A stretch of 64,000 bases of DNA. Origin: Ptychodera flava. Its lineage: Eukaryota; Hemichordata; Enteropneusta; Ptychoderidae. The DNA lies in NCBI RefSeq assembly GCF_041260155.1, contig NC_091930.1, positions 23,172,237-23,236,236 on the forward strand, given 5' to 3'. The position numbers were made by a program, and so were the translations under genes. Positions 1-12,107 of the stretch are shown here, in pieces (position 1 is the first letter of the stretch; each line of letters opens with the position of its first letter). Below the pieces are notes generated by a model that was not told the DNA's origin, did no database searches, and saw nothing but the letters and a program-made list of their open reading frames with translations.

Positions 1-2057
1 AGTTGCTCATCGGGGACACTGTTGGTGATTTTGTTTGTTTTTGCTACATCACTCACCAGTACAGTTACAATGCCGTTGGTACGTTTGTTTTCAAAATAAG
101 CGCAACATCAGTGTAGCGTATTCCTTACGTCGGCACCAGCACCAGCTGTTCGCAAAACCCACGTATTAACGTACTCGAGTAGTTAATGTGAGAGAAATAT
201 TAGGAGTTTGTCACGATATACAGTGGCATTCGTTCAGGGTACGCCAAAGTTAAAAAGGTAAGGTTTCGATCTGCCACGTACTACAATTATACATTCAAGT
301 ATAATGCCTGCCATCCACACATAATTTTAGTAAGCATGTTTAAGTTGAGTCTCATACTACTATAATATCATACGACCCTCCATTATAGATTACAGACGTA
401 TAGTTTCACGTAATTGCATTTCGCAGAATGCGTAGGTCTTTGGCATTAGATATTTAGGCATGGCGTATATTATGTATACCTACATAATGGTAGTCAGTAA
501 TTGTGCACGTATTCAGAATAAGTAGCCTGCACATCTGAATATGTTGTAAAATTTGCAACATAATTTTTTGCGGAGTTTCCTCGAGATGAATAACATGTTT
601 CAGTCGTAAGCGAACGTGTGTAAGTGCGTTATAACATTAACCTGCCTTATAAACCGATTTAAGGAAAGTTAGTATAAACTAATAGAATGTGGTCGTCAGG
701 TAAAGAAATTAACCTAATTATCCGAGTGTGCTATGCGTTAAAAATACGTTAATCTAGTAAGTATTCTCCCAAGATAGTTTAGTGTATCAGGCCTGATATC
801 CCCTTAGTTTTGCCGATATTTTGTCAACCAGCCGGATGACCTATCCGACATCGCATGAAATAGAAATTTACTTACTCAAGTTATTCATGCCAATCCTTGT
901 TTCTCTATCCGTAAGGTCAGTTTCCTCTATACTAAACAGTGTAACATCGCCATGATCGCGTGCATTCTCTAAGTTTGTCCTACTTAAACGACTGACACGA
1001 CAACAATGCAATTGCCAAGGTAAAGGTGTGAGTGAGAGATGGGCTGCAGCAAAATAAACGACGTTGGGCAAAACGCGGCCCTCTTTTGGAGGAACCGTGG
1101 TATTGGAAACGCTGTTATGCGTGTTTCAAGCGACACCTTAACTAAGCTGTACGAGTAATGTGCGATTTTCCCGGACGTATGAAACGTGTTTATCCGAGTA
1201 TGAATAACACCTTCAGCCTAGGGGTAACCAACCATTGCCAAAAGATCAACGAGTAACATTTCTGGTGTGGCAAGGATTCGTGTTCACGGAAAAGGAGATA
1301 CACTGTAACAGTTAAAAAAGTTGTTTTTCGTGCAACTATGTCTGGTTGGTAGGCAAGCGAGATAATTTTGAAAGAAGAAATTTACGTTATGTAAGCAGTA
1401 TGCTGCCAGTACCAAGAACGTACGCACAAGGGAGAAGCATTTGTTAGGTAAAAGTGTACTACTCTCCTCGATGTGTGATTCTGTCAGTTTTGAACAGTCA
1501 GATATACAACTTTTCTTCCACAAAATAGGCAACATCATGAAATTAAAAATTATCATTATTCAAATCGATGTTTTAACACGTATAATAAGAAAGTGGAAGT
1601 AGCTCAGCTCAGCCAACCACAGGCTAGCATAGCAACCTCCTGTAACGTCGTCAGTGTGGGAAATTTCAGAAAGGGTAGTATGATATCGGTTGTTTTTGTT
1701 AACGAAAATGAATAAATTATAAATTGATTTTTAGTTTTTTATTTGTAATAAAGTGTCGTTCCTCTGTACATTTATTGTCAACTAATGTTAAACGCGCTCG
1801 TACATTATAGAAAACAGCTCGTAACATATATCATCCTCGGGAAAAACTTCCCGTCATAAGAGTCTGAAGATGCACTCTCGCTCACATCCATGGCGATAAC
1901 TGCCTATACTTTAATATAATGCACGTTGCTTGTACTTTGTTGTTCATCCTGAGCGTCACGTCCGCCAGACTGTTTTGAATTTAGCTGTATTTGTAGATCG
2001 GCTTTCAGGAAGTGCCACGGTATCTCATTGCATATAGTGCGTATGAAGTAGGACGTG

Positions 2058-2092
2058 TGACGTCAGTCGTCCGTGGTCCACAGTATGCAAAT
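2058..2092 (+). promoter_or_regulatory. CRE plus octamer cluster, copy in A1
   Basis: A full palindromic CRE (TGACGTCA, 2,058-2,065) is followed 19 bases later by an octamer (ATGCAAAT, 2,085-2,092). Both motifs and their spacing are kept in the A3 copy at 48,250-48,284. The motifs are seen directly. Promoter or enhancer activity for the downstream zinc-finger gene is inferred. Confidence 0.35.
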
Positions 2093-3039
2093 ACCTCAAC
2101 TGGCCAAGCCTAGCCAGCTGCCTGCAGGCGTCCAGCAGAAGTAATAAATCTCGCGTGTCGTTCTCATTTCACATTGAAACAATACATAATGTGACAAAAC
2201 AACCCTAGAGAATTTTTAAAAGGAAACTACATGGAACATGGCGTAGACACTTTAAATGAGATGTTTTCAATATATTGATAAAAACATCATTGGTTTATAT
2301 TTGAAAAAGATATGATATGGTTAAAATGTGCACAGAAATAACAAGGCTCGTGCTGACATCACAAAACAGGTTTTGGAATTTCGTTTTGTTGTTAATAACC
2401 ATACATTTTTAAGCCAGATAATGACGCGCTTACATCGCCGTGCAAAGTTCTCACATAAATGTAGTGTAAATGATATTACCTGCCCTTTATCTGATTCTCA
2501 TTGAAACTACTTCTAACCTTGCTAGCATGAGAAGGCCATAGTGCGAAGCATATTTTCACGTAGTGCTGACATTTAATTTCTTAGGCATAACGTTTCGCTG
2601 GGTCTTTGTTTAAGGAAAAACGCACGTATAAATATTTAATCGATTGGTCTGTACGCGTTGAAACTTTAAAGTTGACACCCATGAAGACGAAAAATATTTG
2701 GCAAAGGGACGGCAAAGTCTGCGGTGTCCTATCTCACTAACGAACAGATGGTAAGCTAAACGCCAACATATCATTTGTTAACTAAAAAAATTATCAAACA
2801 CACAACCGGTTGTCACAAATGTCCGATTATGTCTGTACTTTGGATTTGATCTATGAGATCTGTAATCGAGTCAATTTTTGGTTCCCGTATTGGCTAGTTC
2901 CGATGTTTATTGCAGATGAAATATGCATTTGGATTCTCAGAAAGTATATTAAAATCAGCTGTAATATCGCATTTAGATCTATTGCGACACATCCATATAT
3001 CTTTCTGCCGCAAACTTGTTTCACTTTCATATTCTCTAG

Positions 3040-3143
3040 ACTTCTAAGTAGAGTAAACAACAACACGCGTCAATAATTCACCACTACTCATGATAACCGC
3101 GGCAGGGCTGTCATTTGCCTCAGGTCCGCAACATTGAAAACAG
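3040..3143 (+). other. Probable noncoding first exon of ZNF1 (A1 copy)
   Basis: This block ends in AAAACAG followed by the strong donor GTAAGT. Related blocks occur at the equivalent place in A3 (donor GTAGGT after 49,456) and B3 (GTAAGT after 54,694), and more decayed ones near 12,107 and 43,130. All share a core of the type 'caataatt-acc-ctgctcatgata' followed by a '(t)ctcaggtcc' segment. There is no conserved reading frame, so an untranslated exon is the simplest reading. The 5' end of the exon is not defined. Confidence 0.45.
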
Positions 3144-5226
3144 GTAAGTTCTCAGACTTCTGCTTACAATTGCATCCATGAGGTTATTTCTGGCTCGCTG
3201 CACAATTTCGGTTTAATTCAACTCAATGCACGTGTCATTAGTACAAAATTAAAATATGCATGCTTGCAACGACGCTTTTCACAGAAAGTCGCAATCCTAT
3301 TGTCTGCTGATAAAAGTAAAAATGGCGTTGTCAATGATAAAGGAGTCTTAATTTATATTGTTTTCTAGTAATGTCTCCAAAATGTATTTTTTTACTTATC
3401 GAGAGTATGACATTGGATATACTGATAGAATAAGACAAGCATTGTTAATCGTATAAAACAACTTTCCTATTACAAATACCCAAAGAGAAGTCCCAAACCT
3501 GTAAAATACACCAAGTTTCAGAGTGCGCCACTCAGAGTGTTGAAATACCATTGTTGACATGTCAATACGTAGTGTTGCGGGGCGGGCCATTGTTGTTTAA
3601 GAACAGGTCATCGCCGGGTCACGTAAGCTGCAGGTCCGACTACTTTTGTGGAAGGGCAAATTAACACTGCGGGGTCCAATAGGGCGTTGTAATGTCATGT
3701 GTACATCGTATCCTTTACTTAGCCTGCGATGTTAGTGGCTCAGGAGCCCTCGTGCGTCACTGTACGCCGATGCACCTCGGCCAATCATTGTTCACCCGGC
3801 ATGTAGGCCTAACATGCCTGCAATCATACAAACGAATCAGAATATGTTACCGAAGGGAGCAAGAATTTGCGTATCTTATATCGCAAATCAAATAACTGAA
3901 GGACCTTTTGACTTACTCAAGAAGCGACGAATGAGCTGAATACACAATAGTCTCAAGCATACCAAATAACATACCTTGTTTCCGCGTATCTTACTCAACG
4001 ACGATCTCAAAGATACACTGTAACATTAAAAACTTCAAAAAAAAAACACTTTTTTGAAACAAGATTAAAAATTATACGTACGTATATGCAAAGGAGCGAC
4101 ATACAAAAGCTATCTATATATTTTCTTACTACCTTGAACAGCTGGTATATGTGCTAAATGCCTTCGAAATAAGAATTTATTTGGTTTCAAATTCTTTCAA
4201 ACACTAGCGCAATCGTCACAAAAGTACCATCTTAATGCTCTAATGTACGTAATAAGTAAGATATGACGTAACATTGCTGTTTTCTTCGGGCTTCGTGTTA
4301 ATAAGCAAGTGGCAAGTTCCCATTTTTATGACAACTTGAAGTGGGCCGATATATTGAACGATAAAGGAAACAATGAACTTAGTAACTTCATGCGGCCAAC
4401 AAATATTTGTCCTGACATCATGATAATGCAAAAATAACCGATCGCTCAAAACATTCTCTGCTCAGTTGAAAATAGACAAAGAAAATACTGTGTACAATTA
4501 TTCGTTCTAGTTCAAGTTTGTCACGAACACATTCACGTTTATCATTAGTAAGGGGATGATTCAAACATTTATATGTTATGCAACACGTGAGTATAACGCT
4601 AACCATCCAGCCTCAGAATTCTGACTTTTGACTATTATTTCTTGACAGTTTTCAGTTGCTCAAAGTTTTGTCCATTGGTAACGCCCTCCACTATAGAGAT
4701 TTCATCTCGAAGCGTCCCTCACATGGCCAAAGCCTGTCAAGAGAAGAAGATAGGAGATAGTGTGATACTTTTAATTCATTACTTGTAGACGTTGAATGAG
4801 AACAAATGACAACGGGATATTCCATGGTGTGATATTTTTTAATCTTAAGAAACAATCAAAGACTTGCGGGAAAATTACCACGTAATAACCATAGTAATGA
4901 TGTAAGTTTAGGGATGCGTTAAACTTGGGTGCGCATTTACCCTGGAGACATTACAGATCAAAATTGTAGACCGGGCGTGCTACGCTTGCCAGCTGAAATA
5001 AAGATCTAAAGTTGTGCTACAATCTACATCTTGGTGTATTAGCGTCAGTTACTGAAAGCATTACGATTCAGACTGGTACCTCAACTCGTAATTCCCCAAA
5101 CTACAAGTGCGACAACAGCATTTTATTTCCTTCGCTCCGTGGTGTTAAGATTGTGTCAAAATCAAGAGATTTGATTTTTGAAAATATTTTATAATTGTCC
5201 CACAAAAAAAGTTTGATTGATAGGAA

Positions 5227-7291
5227 TCAGACAAACTTTTAAACAGTTTAGAAATCGCTTTTGGCGGGAGCTTGATTTTGCTTGCTCTGAATATTACAGA
5301 AACAAAGTCAATGACTGTCATGGTAATCATAAAAAGCTTTAGGGTGTAATTAACTCATTGCTAAAACCACCTTGTATTACACCTTTACCAGATCACGCCA
5401 CAAGTTTTGAGTTAGTAATAGATTCAACAGTCATTTCCTAGAAAAGTTGACAAAATCAGAGATGATCTTGATTGTCAAATGGGAAGATATGTACCGACAG
5501 TAAGGTGTACTTCTAGAGTAATTACTCAGAAATTTGAAGTTTCAAACCAGTCACGGCTGATGAAGTAAGGAAGTACATATTAAGATCACCATCAAATCAT
5601 TGTAAGAGTGATCCCATTCCAACCTGGTTGCTCAAAGAGTGTGTTGAAGAATTACTTCCTATTATCACCTGTATGATAAATTGTTCTCTTCAAAATGGCA
5701 TTTTTCCTGATAGCTGGAAAGAAGCTATTGTAATACTATAGTTGAAAAAGCCAGGTGCTGGTACAATTATCTCCAATTACAGACCAGTCAGTAACTTAAG
5801 ATTTGTTTCAAAGCTTGTTGAACGGGTCGTTGTTGACCAATTAACAGCTCGCATGCAAGCAAATGCCCCATTTCCTGTGTGTCAATCTGCATACAGGCAA
5901 TATCATAGCACTGAGACTGTACTCAGCAGGGTAACTTCTGACATATTTCAGTGTATGGGGAAACAACAGGTGGCACTAATGGTGTTGCTGGATCTCAGCG
6001 CTGCCTTTGACACAGTGGATCATCAAATCTTGCTCACACACTATGAAGGCTGAATTGGATTAGATAACACAGTTTTGCATTGGCTTTCATCTTATCTAAG
6101 TGATAGAACACAAAGAGTACTTATATCCGACAGTTTGTCTGAAAAGTGTGGTATCAGATTTGAGTTCCACAGGGATCTTGCCTTGGACCGGTTCTGTTTA
6201 CAGCTTATTCAAGTACATTGTTCCACGTCATTAACAAACATTTATTATACAGTCATGGTTATGCAGACGATACACAGCTCCTGAAAGTGTTTGCACCGAG
6301 AGCTGATGATGAGACCACAGCACTTGAATGTGTACAAAACTGTGTTTGTGATATTCAAAATTGGATGTTGGAACATAGGTTGAAACTTAATGATAACAAA
6401 ACAGAAGTTGTGATTTTTGGTACCAAACAACAGCTCGCCAAACGAACTTGTGACTATGTTCAAATTGGTAATGACAGAATCAAAATTCTTAACAAGGTTC
6501 GTAAACCAGATTAGGAGGATATCTTGATTCGACCTTGTCAATGGAGCACCATGTCAACCAGATTTGTAAAAAAGCCAGTCACAGCTTATACAACCTCCGA
6601 CGTATTCGTCATTATTTGAATCAAGACACTACTGAAATTCTTGTTCACGCTCTCATTAGCTCCCACCTCGACTACGCCAATTCAATCTTATATGGCATGC
6701 CAAAATCAGCATTTTAATAAATTACAGCGTGTTCAAAATGATGCAGCAAGAGTGGTAATGCATCTGAGAAAGTATGATGGTGTGACTGACTCACTGATCC
6801 AACTACACTGGCTTCCAGTAAAGGCCAGGGTTAATTTCAAAATTATCTTGCAGGTCTTTAAGGCTCTAAATGGTATGGCACCACAGTATATTTGTGACTT
6901 GGTAGAAAAAGTCAGCGTTAATAGGTATAATCTGCGGATAAATTCCGGTATGAATCTTGTAGTACCAAGATCTTTCAACAAGTATAATGATCGTGCATTT
7001 GCAGTCTGTGGTCCAAGGTTATGGAACTCACTCCCACTTGAATTAAAGTGCATAACAGAAATTCAACCTTTTAAATCAAAATTAAAAACTTTTCTTTTTA
7101 AACAATTTTATCAACTGCACTGATTAATTTTTAATATTTTTGGACATTTTATGAGATTTTTGTTTAAATCTTGTTTTGTATTTTTATTGAATGCAATACT
7201 TTTTATTGTTTTACTTGATGTAAAGCGCTTTTGAATATTTTATTGTAGAAAAAGCGCTATAGAAATATATTAAACATTAAACATTAAACAT
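5227..7291 (+). mobile_element. 5'-truncated non-LTR retrotransposon (L2/CR1-like LINE)
   Basis: The fragment encodes the reverse transcriptase end of a jockey-superfamily LINE. Visible motifs are SNYRPVS (about 5,773), DLSAAFDTVDH (about 5,990), the catalytic YADD (6,260-6,271) and the C-terminal thumb region ending near 7,123 (LHWLPVKAR, GPRLWNSLP). The endonuclease half is absent. The frame is broken several times, for example a stop in place of Trp near 5,332, a shift after TVDHQILL and a shift before the YADD block, so it is dead. The 3' end has the family's hairpin (AAGCGCTTTT/AAAAAGCGCT, about 7,223-7,258) and an ATTAAAC tail. The A3 copy has no insertion here. An imperfect target duplication (ATAGGA) flanks it. 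Confidence 0.9.
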
Positions 7292-7740
7292 AGGATGAAG
7301 TCTTTCAGCTTTAACTAATCTTCACAAAAACCTCTCGATGCTACACTCATTTTGATTGTCAATCATGTTTGGGGAGTAGTCTTAGTTATCGTTTATATTT
7401 AAATATAGAACGATATAATAATTCAAATTCAATAGTTGTAATAATATTGCTTGGTAAAAAAACGTTTCAAGGTGTCCATACTATTAACATGTAATCATAT
7501 TAAAATTTATGTATTAATTTCCTAAAGATGACATCTGGAAAACACGTTTCAAGTAAAAAGAGTTTGAAAATGAAGAAAAGGACTGAGGATAAATTTAATG
7601 TAGTATACACCATACGGTACTTAAAGGGCGACTATTGATTGTAATCACTGATATACAGTGACCTTTGGTTTGTCTAAATAGAGTGGGAACACTGGCATAC
7701 GAGAAGTAATATATGAGAAGTTCAAAATCAGATAATAATT
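7292..7740 (+). repeat. A1 unit continued, right of the LINE
   Basis: This matches 51,990-52,410 of A3. The last 130 bases ('cagtgacctttggtttgtcta..gagtggg') also match 56,160-56,220, just upstream of ZNF3 exon 1, so A and B units share a common ancestor. No gene is seen. Confidence 0.75.
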
Positions 7741-7944
7741 TCGACTACTTGTCGAAATTCGATGCATGATAACGGAGGCACATCGAAGTGGTGACTTATC
7801 AATTGAAAACAGGATACTAGTACATCATAATAATGGCCATCGAGTTATTAGGAATTGACGGGTACGGAATTTCTGTCGCAGTTCTCGATAACGAAGACAG
7901 TGTTGGGACGAAACCAGTGTTTCTTCCCAGTCGAGGCAGAAAAG

Positions 7945-8769
7945 GTAAGTAAGCTCAACTCAACTCCTAAAAGGAGAATACATCGAAGAAATTAATAAAT
8001 CAAGATATCAAGGAAAACAGGACTGGGCCGTGTGTTATTATTCAATCCAGTCTGTGATGCGGTTATTCTTATCAAGTAATTGCATGGCAGAGTGGATTGA
8101 TGCCGCTTCGAGATCCTCATACGAGACTAGTCATTACAATGCCGGTCAGCGGAGTGGTATTCGCATAATGTATGTTTGTTCCAAAATTAAATCGTAAAAA
8201 TTAAATTAAATCGACGTCCGTTTAATGACCGGGAGTAGCACAAAAGTATAAATGTTTCTGTAGTCATCTAAAAACCATTTCACAGGGACAACTAGACAAA
8301 AAGTTGTGACTAAATGTTTCCTACTTTTAAAAGTCATTAATTCATTATTTATTAGATATTTATTGTCATTAGTTATTAATTTCTTTATAATTACAGAATG
8401 CGTTGATGCCTCGGACATTATTAACATTCAGCTCGTTTTATCTCAATATCATAAATACAGTATTCATAGACACGCCTTGATTTAGCATCAGGAGAGCTTC
8501 TTTCGTACAAATTGTATCCTTAACTATTAGGGCATGCAAAGTATTCACATTTTCTTTTCAAATCATCAGATCAAAAGATTAAGCCTCATCAAATAGTTGG
8601 TTTTTGGTTAACAGGAAACAAGTTTTATATGATGGGTGAACTCTATAAAATTGACATTAATACATCATCAAAATTCATTTGTCAACGTATGTCCCTAATA
8701 CTGATCTGTCAACTTAACACTCGTTTCAAACAATTCTAACCAACCACAAAATGTTACATGAATTTCCAG
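7945..8769 (+). other. Intron 1 of ZNF1
   Basis: Bounded by GTAAGT and TTTCCAG. AT-rich, with no feature recognised. Confidence 0.7.
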
Positions 8770-8923
8770 ATAATAACTCGCCTAGTGAAGGAAAGAGAAT
8801 GGTCACTCTTGGACGTGGTTTTGTGAAATCAATCTCAAAAATCTACCAAAGTTATCAAAACGGAAACATTTCAAAAAGTGGTAAGATGTTTCCTTTCAAG
8901 ATATGTACATTAGTATTCCTGTG

Positions 8924-9610
8924 TTAAGGTTCCAAGACAAGAAATTGACCATTTTAAACCAACAATTCTCTAGTATTTAAGAAGCTCAGAACCCCGTAAA
9001 TGTATATTTTCGGAAAGCCTAGATATAGGGAAACAGTTTGGTTACCAAAGTGTCACCATTATTTACATAACTATCACGTGACAGGTAATTTGCATAACCT
9101 TTCAAAAATGGGTTTTCCCTATGTTTTGTTTCAATGCTTTGAGATATGTGGCTGAAATTTGTGTGAGTGCAAGCTGTCTTAAGGGTCTTCAAAAGCGTGT
9201 CTCAGAATTTTTTAAACCTTCTACAACAGTTTTTATGCCAGAAAAACTTCCAGAGCAGTGAATTTAAGCGTAGTTGATTTCTTTAAAATTGTGCTCCAAA
9301 AAACTAAGCAAGATATAAAAAATCTGAGACACACTTTGGAAGAGCGTTGTAACAGCTTGCATTCCAGCAAGTTTGAGTCAGATATTTTGAAGTATTGAGA
9401 CAAAAACATAGGGAAAACCGTTTTTTTGAAAGGTTATGCAAATTACCGTGTCACGTGATAGTTATGTAAATAATGGTGACACTGTAGTTACCAAAATGTC
9501 CCGTATATCTAGGCTTTCAGAAAATATATACTTTACAGGGGTTCTGAGCTTATTAACCGTTAGAGAATTGTTAGATTAAAAAGGTCAAATTTCTTGTCTT
9601 GGAACCTTAA
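8924..9610. mobile_element. Long foldback (inverted-repeat) element in ZNF1 intron 2
   Basis: Two arms of about 300 bases are inverted copies of each other. The left arm starts TTAAGGTTCCAAGACAAG and the right arm ends CTTGTCTTGGAACCTTAA. Both contain the 'acataactatcacgtgaca' block. There is no open frame. It is a non-autonomous DNA element; a diverged second copy lies at 38,925-39,587. Confidence 0.85.
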
Positions 9611-10152
9611 GAGCGGAGACATGCCTCTTGTATCAGTTAAGGAGCCTTTGAGTCTCTTTATCCAAGTTATTGGCAAATCACGCTCCAATTTCAAGTCCGA
9701 GGGATACGTCTTCAAAATGTAACGAAATCATGAACATTTCTATGATATCATATATCAATACTAGTTAATCATGCGGCTTATCGCTCTTATTAATGACCCT
9801 ATCGTGTATTCATTTATTTATTTGTTTGTTTGTTTTAATATCTAAGACGAAACAAATGAAGCGACAGCTATGCAATCTGACCCGTTGGTAATTACCTAAC
9901 ATGACGTGTTTAAAATGTTCATCGACGATTGTACATTCATTTTTTAGTGTCCATCAATTACGGAGCAAAAATAATAACAAATAGTTGTTTATTATTATTG
10001 TTATACAAGGTAAAATTATCTAGACTGTCCAAAATATATCATGCATCAGGTAGAATCAAAATAAAAAAGTGAAACAATGTACCCCTGAATAATAGCTATA
10101 GACCTGCGTGCTTATTATTCATATCGAAGATATGTTCTTTTCTCTTGCGTAG
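9611..10152 (+). other. Rest of ZNF1 intron 2
   Basis: AT-rich intron sequence with no recognised element. It ends in the acceptor TTGCGTAG before exon 3. Confidence 0.6.
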
Positions 10153-11728
10153 ATGTTCAACTAGTTATGGACACTTTTGCACATTTCGGTTACATATCAA
10201 TGTGGCTCTTGGATTCCCCAGAAAACAACGAAAATGATAGTGTTCACAACCAAGAAACACAGAGCTACAAACTCAATAAACCAAATATCAACTCAAACGA
10301 ACCGCGACGACCTTCACGTGTTAGAAATTTCCATGAACGAGAGAATCGAAAGAAAAAAGAGATCTATAACCATGGAAAGGCTGTGAGGAAATCCACCCTG
10401 CTTAAAGCGAGAACCAAAAACACACATTGTCATTCTGAAATCAAATCTGATATCTGTGAATCTCAAAGAAGGATGCTGAGAAACGAAAGAATGAGATCCA
10501 AGGAAGTTACATGTCAGGAAAAGAAGAGCAACAAATCCATGAAGCAGAATAACTGCCAAATGGTAAATTCAACCTACCAGCCGAAAACAATCCCGCATAA
10601 ACGTATGAAACACAGTCGGTTTTCAACACGCAAAAGTATTCTAAGAAAACATTCGAAGATGTGCAGCCCTTTCAAGTGCACGAAGTGCGGCAAGACATTC
10701 AAGCGAAAGTATAACCTTAAGATTCATCAATTAATACACACACAGAAACGACCACACTCATGCAATCAGTGTGGTAAGACATTCATTCAATCGAGCAATC
10801 TAAAGACTCATTTCAAGATTCATTCAAAAATGCAGCCATACGTATGTAAAGTTTGCGAAGACGTTTTTCTCGCAAGGCAACCTACAACTGCATCGTCGTA
10901 TCCACACAAAGGAAAAACCATACGAATGTAAAGACTGTGGTAAAGGTTTCTCTGATCCGGGCAACTTAAACAAACATCACAAAGTCCATTCAAACGAAAG
11001 GCCATACCTGTGCGATCAGTGTGGAAAAGCCTTCAGGCGAAACCACCATCTAGAGGTTCATCTCCGAACGCACAAACAGGAATAGTTGTTCTCTTGTAAT
11101 GACGATGACAAGAAATTCAAACAGCGTGCGAACCTGAAGCAGCATCAGAGGATCCACACAAATGAACGACCAAACAAGTGTGGAGACTGTGGGAAGACAT
11201 TCTCTCACAGTGGTAACCTTCGCAAACATTTCCGAATCCACTCAACAGAAAGACTGTACTCGAGCTTTACGTGAGAAAACATTCAGAGAAAAGGGTCACT
11301 TAAACACTCATCTGAAGGTCTACACCAAAGAATGCATGTACCGATACAAGACGCGCAGTTTTGCATATAAACACAGGGGCAACTTAAGATTGAATCTAAA
11401 TGTCTATTTGGAAGGAATCGAAACGTTGGACAAAGAAGGCGATTTATGTGAGTTCTCAAATGACCTGAAATAATAAACAAGAGAAGTCTTCAAAATATGG
11501 CAAAGCAGAGTAGTTGAAGTTAAGTTATTTTGCCTTTGCGCACACAAACATTTATTTGTGCCCTCTTTCTTGTTGCTATATGTGAGCAATATGGCCATGG
11601 TATATAAAGCATTCTTTTTTTTCAATTTCACCTTATCTGAGGAATTTCTGACACTTACACTCATAAAAATTAAATGCTGACACATAATATTAGTACAACT
11701 CTGCAGAAATGCATTGAATACGATATCT

Positions 11729-11756
11729 TTATATATATAATATATATATATATATA

Positions 11757-11793
<37 letters not shown>
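11729..11793. repeat. (TA)n microsatellite
   Basis: An almost pure TA run of about 65 bases just downstream of ZNF1. Confidence 0.95.
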
Positions 11794-11795
<2 letters not shown>

Positions 11796-11879
11796 TTCAT
11801 TTTTTGAAATATAATATTATAGATATTTTCATATACGAACTTTCAATAAATTATACATTTTAATTCCGTTTCAAGTTAA

Positions 11880-12107
11880 ATTAGGATTAATAGATTCGTG
11901 ATGAAATTCGCAATAAGATTTCGAGAAGTTATGCCTAAATTAACTATCAGGTCGTATTCGTAGATATATTCTATAATTCAACAACAAACTGCATTTCCCC
12001 TTGTCTTTCTCTACTCAGTGGAGTAAAGAGCAATGATAACGTCGATCTAGGGGGAATTATCACGTGATACATGCTTATTTGTCACAGATCCACTGCACTC
12101 TAAACAG
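11880..12107 (+). repeat. C1: decayed extra copy of the 5' unit and first exon
   Basis: Matches 54,440-54,694 of B3 ('ctcagtggagtaaagagca', then 'tccactgcactctaaacag'). The splice donor is changed from GTAAGT to ATGAGT after 12,107. It is therefore a relic of another tandem unit downstream of ZNF1, with its first exon disabled. Confidence 0.65.

Larger units (their letters stand above)
1..5226 (+). repeat. Duplicated 5' unit A1 of the zinc-finger locus, left part
   Basis: This stretch aligns almost end to end, in the same orientation, with 46,254-51,990; I estimate about 90% identity by eye. The match begins at the first base of the window, so the unit probably extends left of it. I see no protein gene. 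Short open frames shared by the two copies differ at many residue-changing sites or shift frame, so they do not look coding. Two parts are singled out below: a CRE/octamer cluster near 2,060 and a short exon-like block ending at 3,143. The unit leads into ZNF1, so it is probably 5' regulatory and untranslated sequence of that gene. Confidence 0.85.
7833..11473 (+). pseudogene. ZNF1: C2H2 zinc-finger gene, broken paralogue of ZNF3
   Basis: Three coding exons in consistent phase 1: 7,833-7,944 (MAIELLGID...), 8,770-8,880 and 10,153 onward, where it reads DVQLVMDTFAHFGYISMW. All boundaries are GT-AG and match those of ZNF3. Lys/Arg-rich sequence is followed by C2H2 fingers of the type CxxCGKTF..H...H with HTQKRP/HSNERP linkers. 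After two and a half fingers one A is missing from CGCAAAGGC (about 10,877), which shifts the frame. In the restored alignment a TAG replaces a Tyr codon near 11,083, and the last repeats are degenerate. The product, if any, would be a short 2-3 finger protein. The likely ancestral role was nuclear DNA binding. Intron 2 carries a foldback element. I am sure of the family and fairly sure it is broken. Confidence 0.85.

Noticed and set aside
868-1071. A 67-codon minus-strand frame present in both A1 and A3 (47,125-47,328)
   Set aside because: About a dozen residue changes in 67 codons within otherwise very similar DNA show no protein-level constraint, and there is no splice or start context.
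1284-1556. A minus-strand frame shared in part with 47,522-47,734
   Set aside because: The two copies shift frame relative to each other halfway through, so the frame is not conserved.
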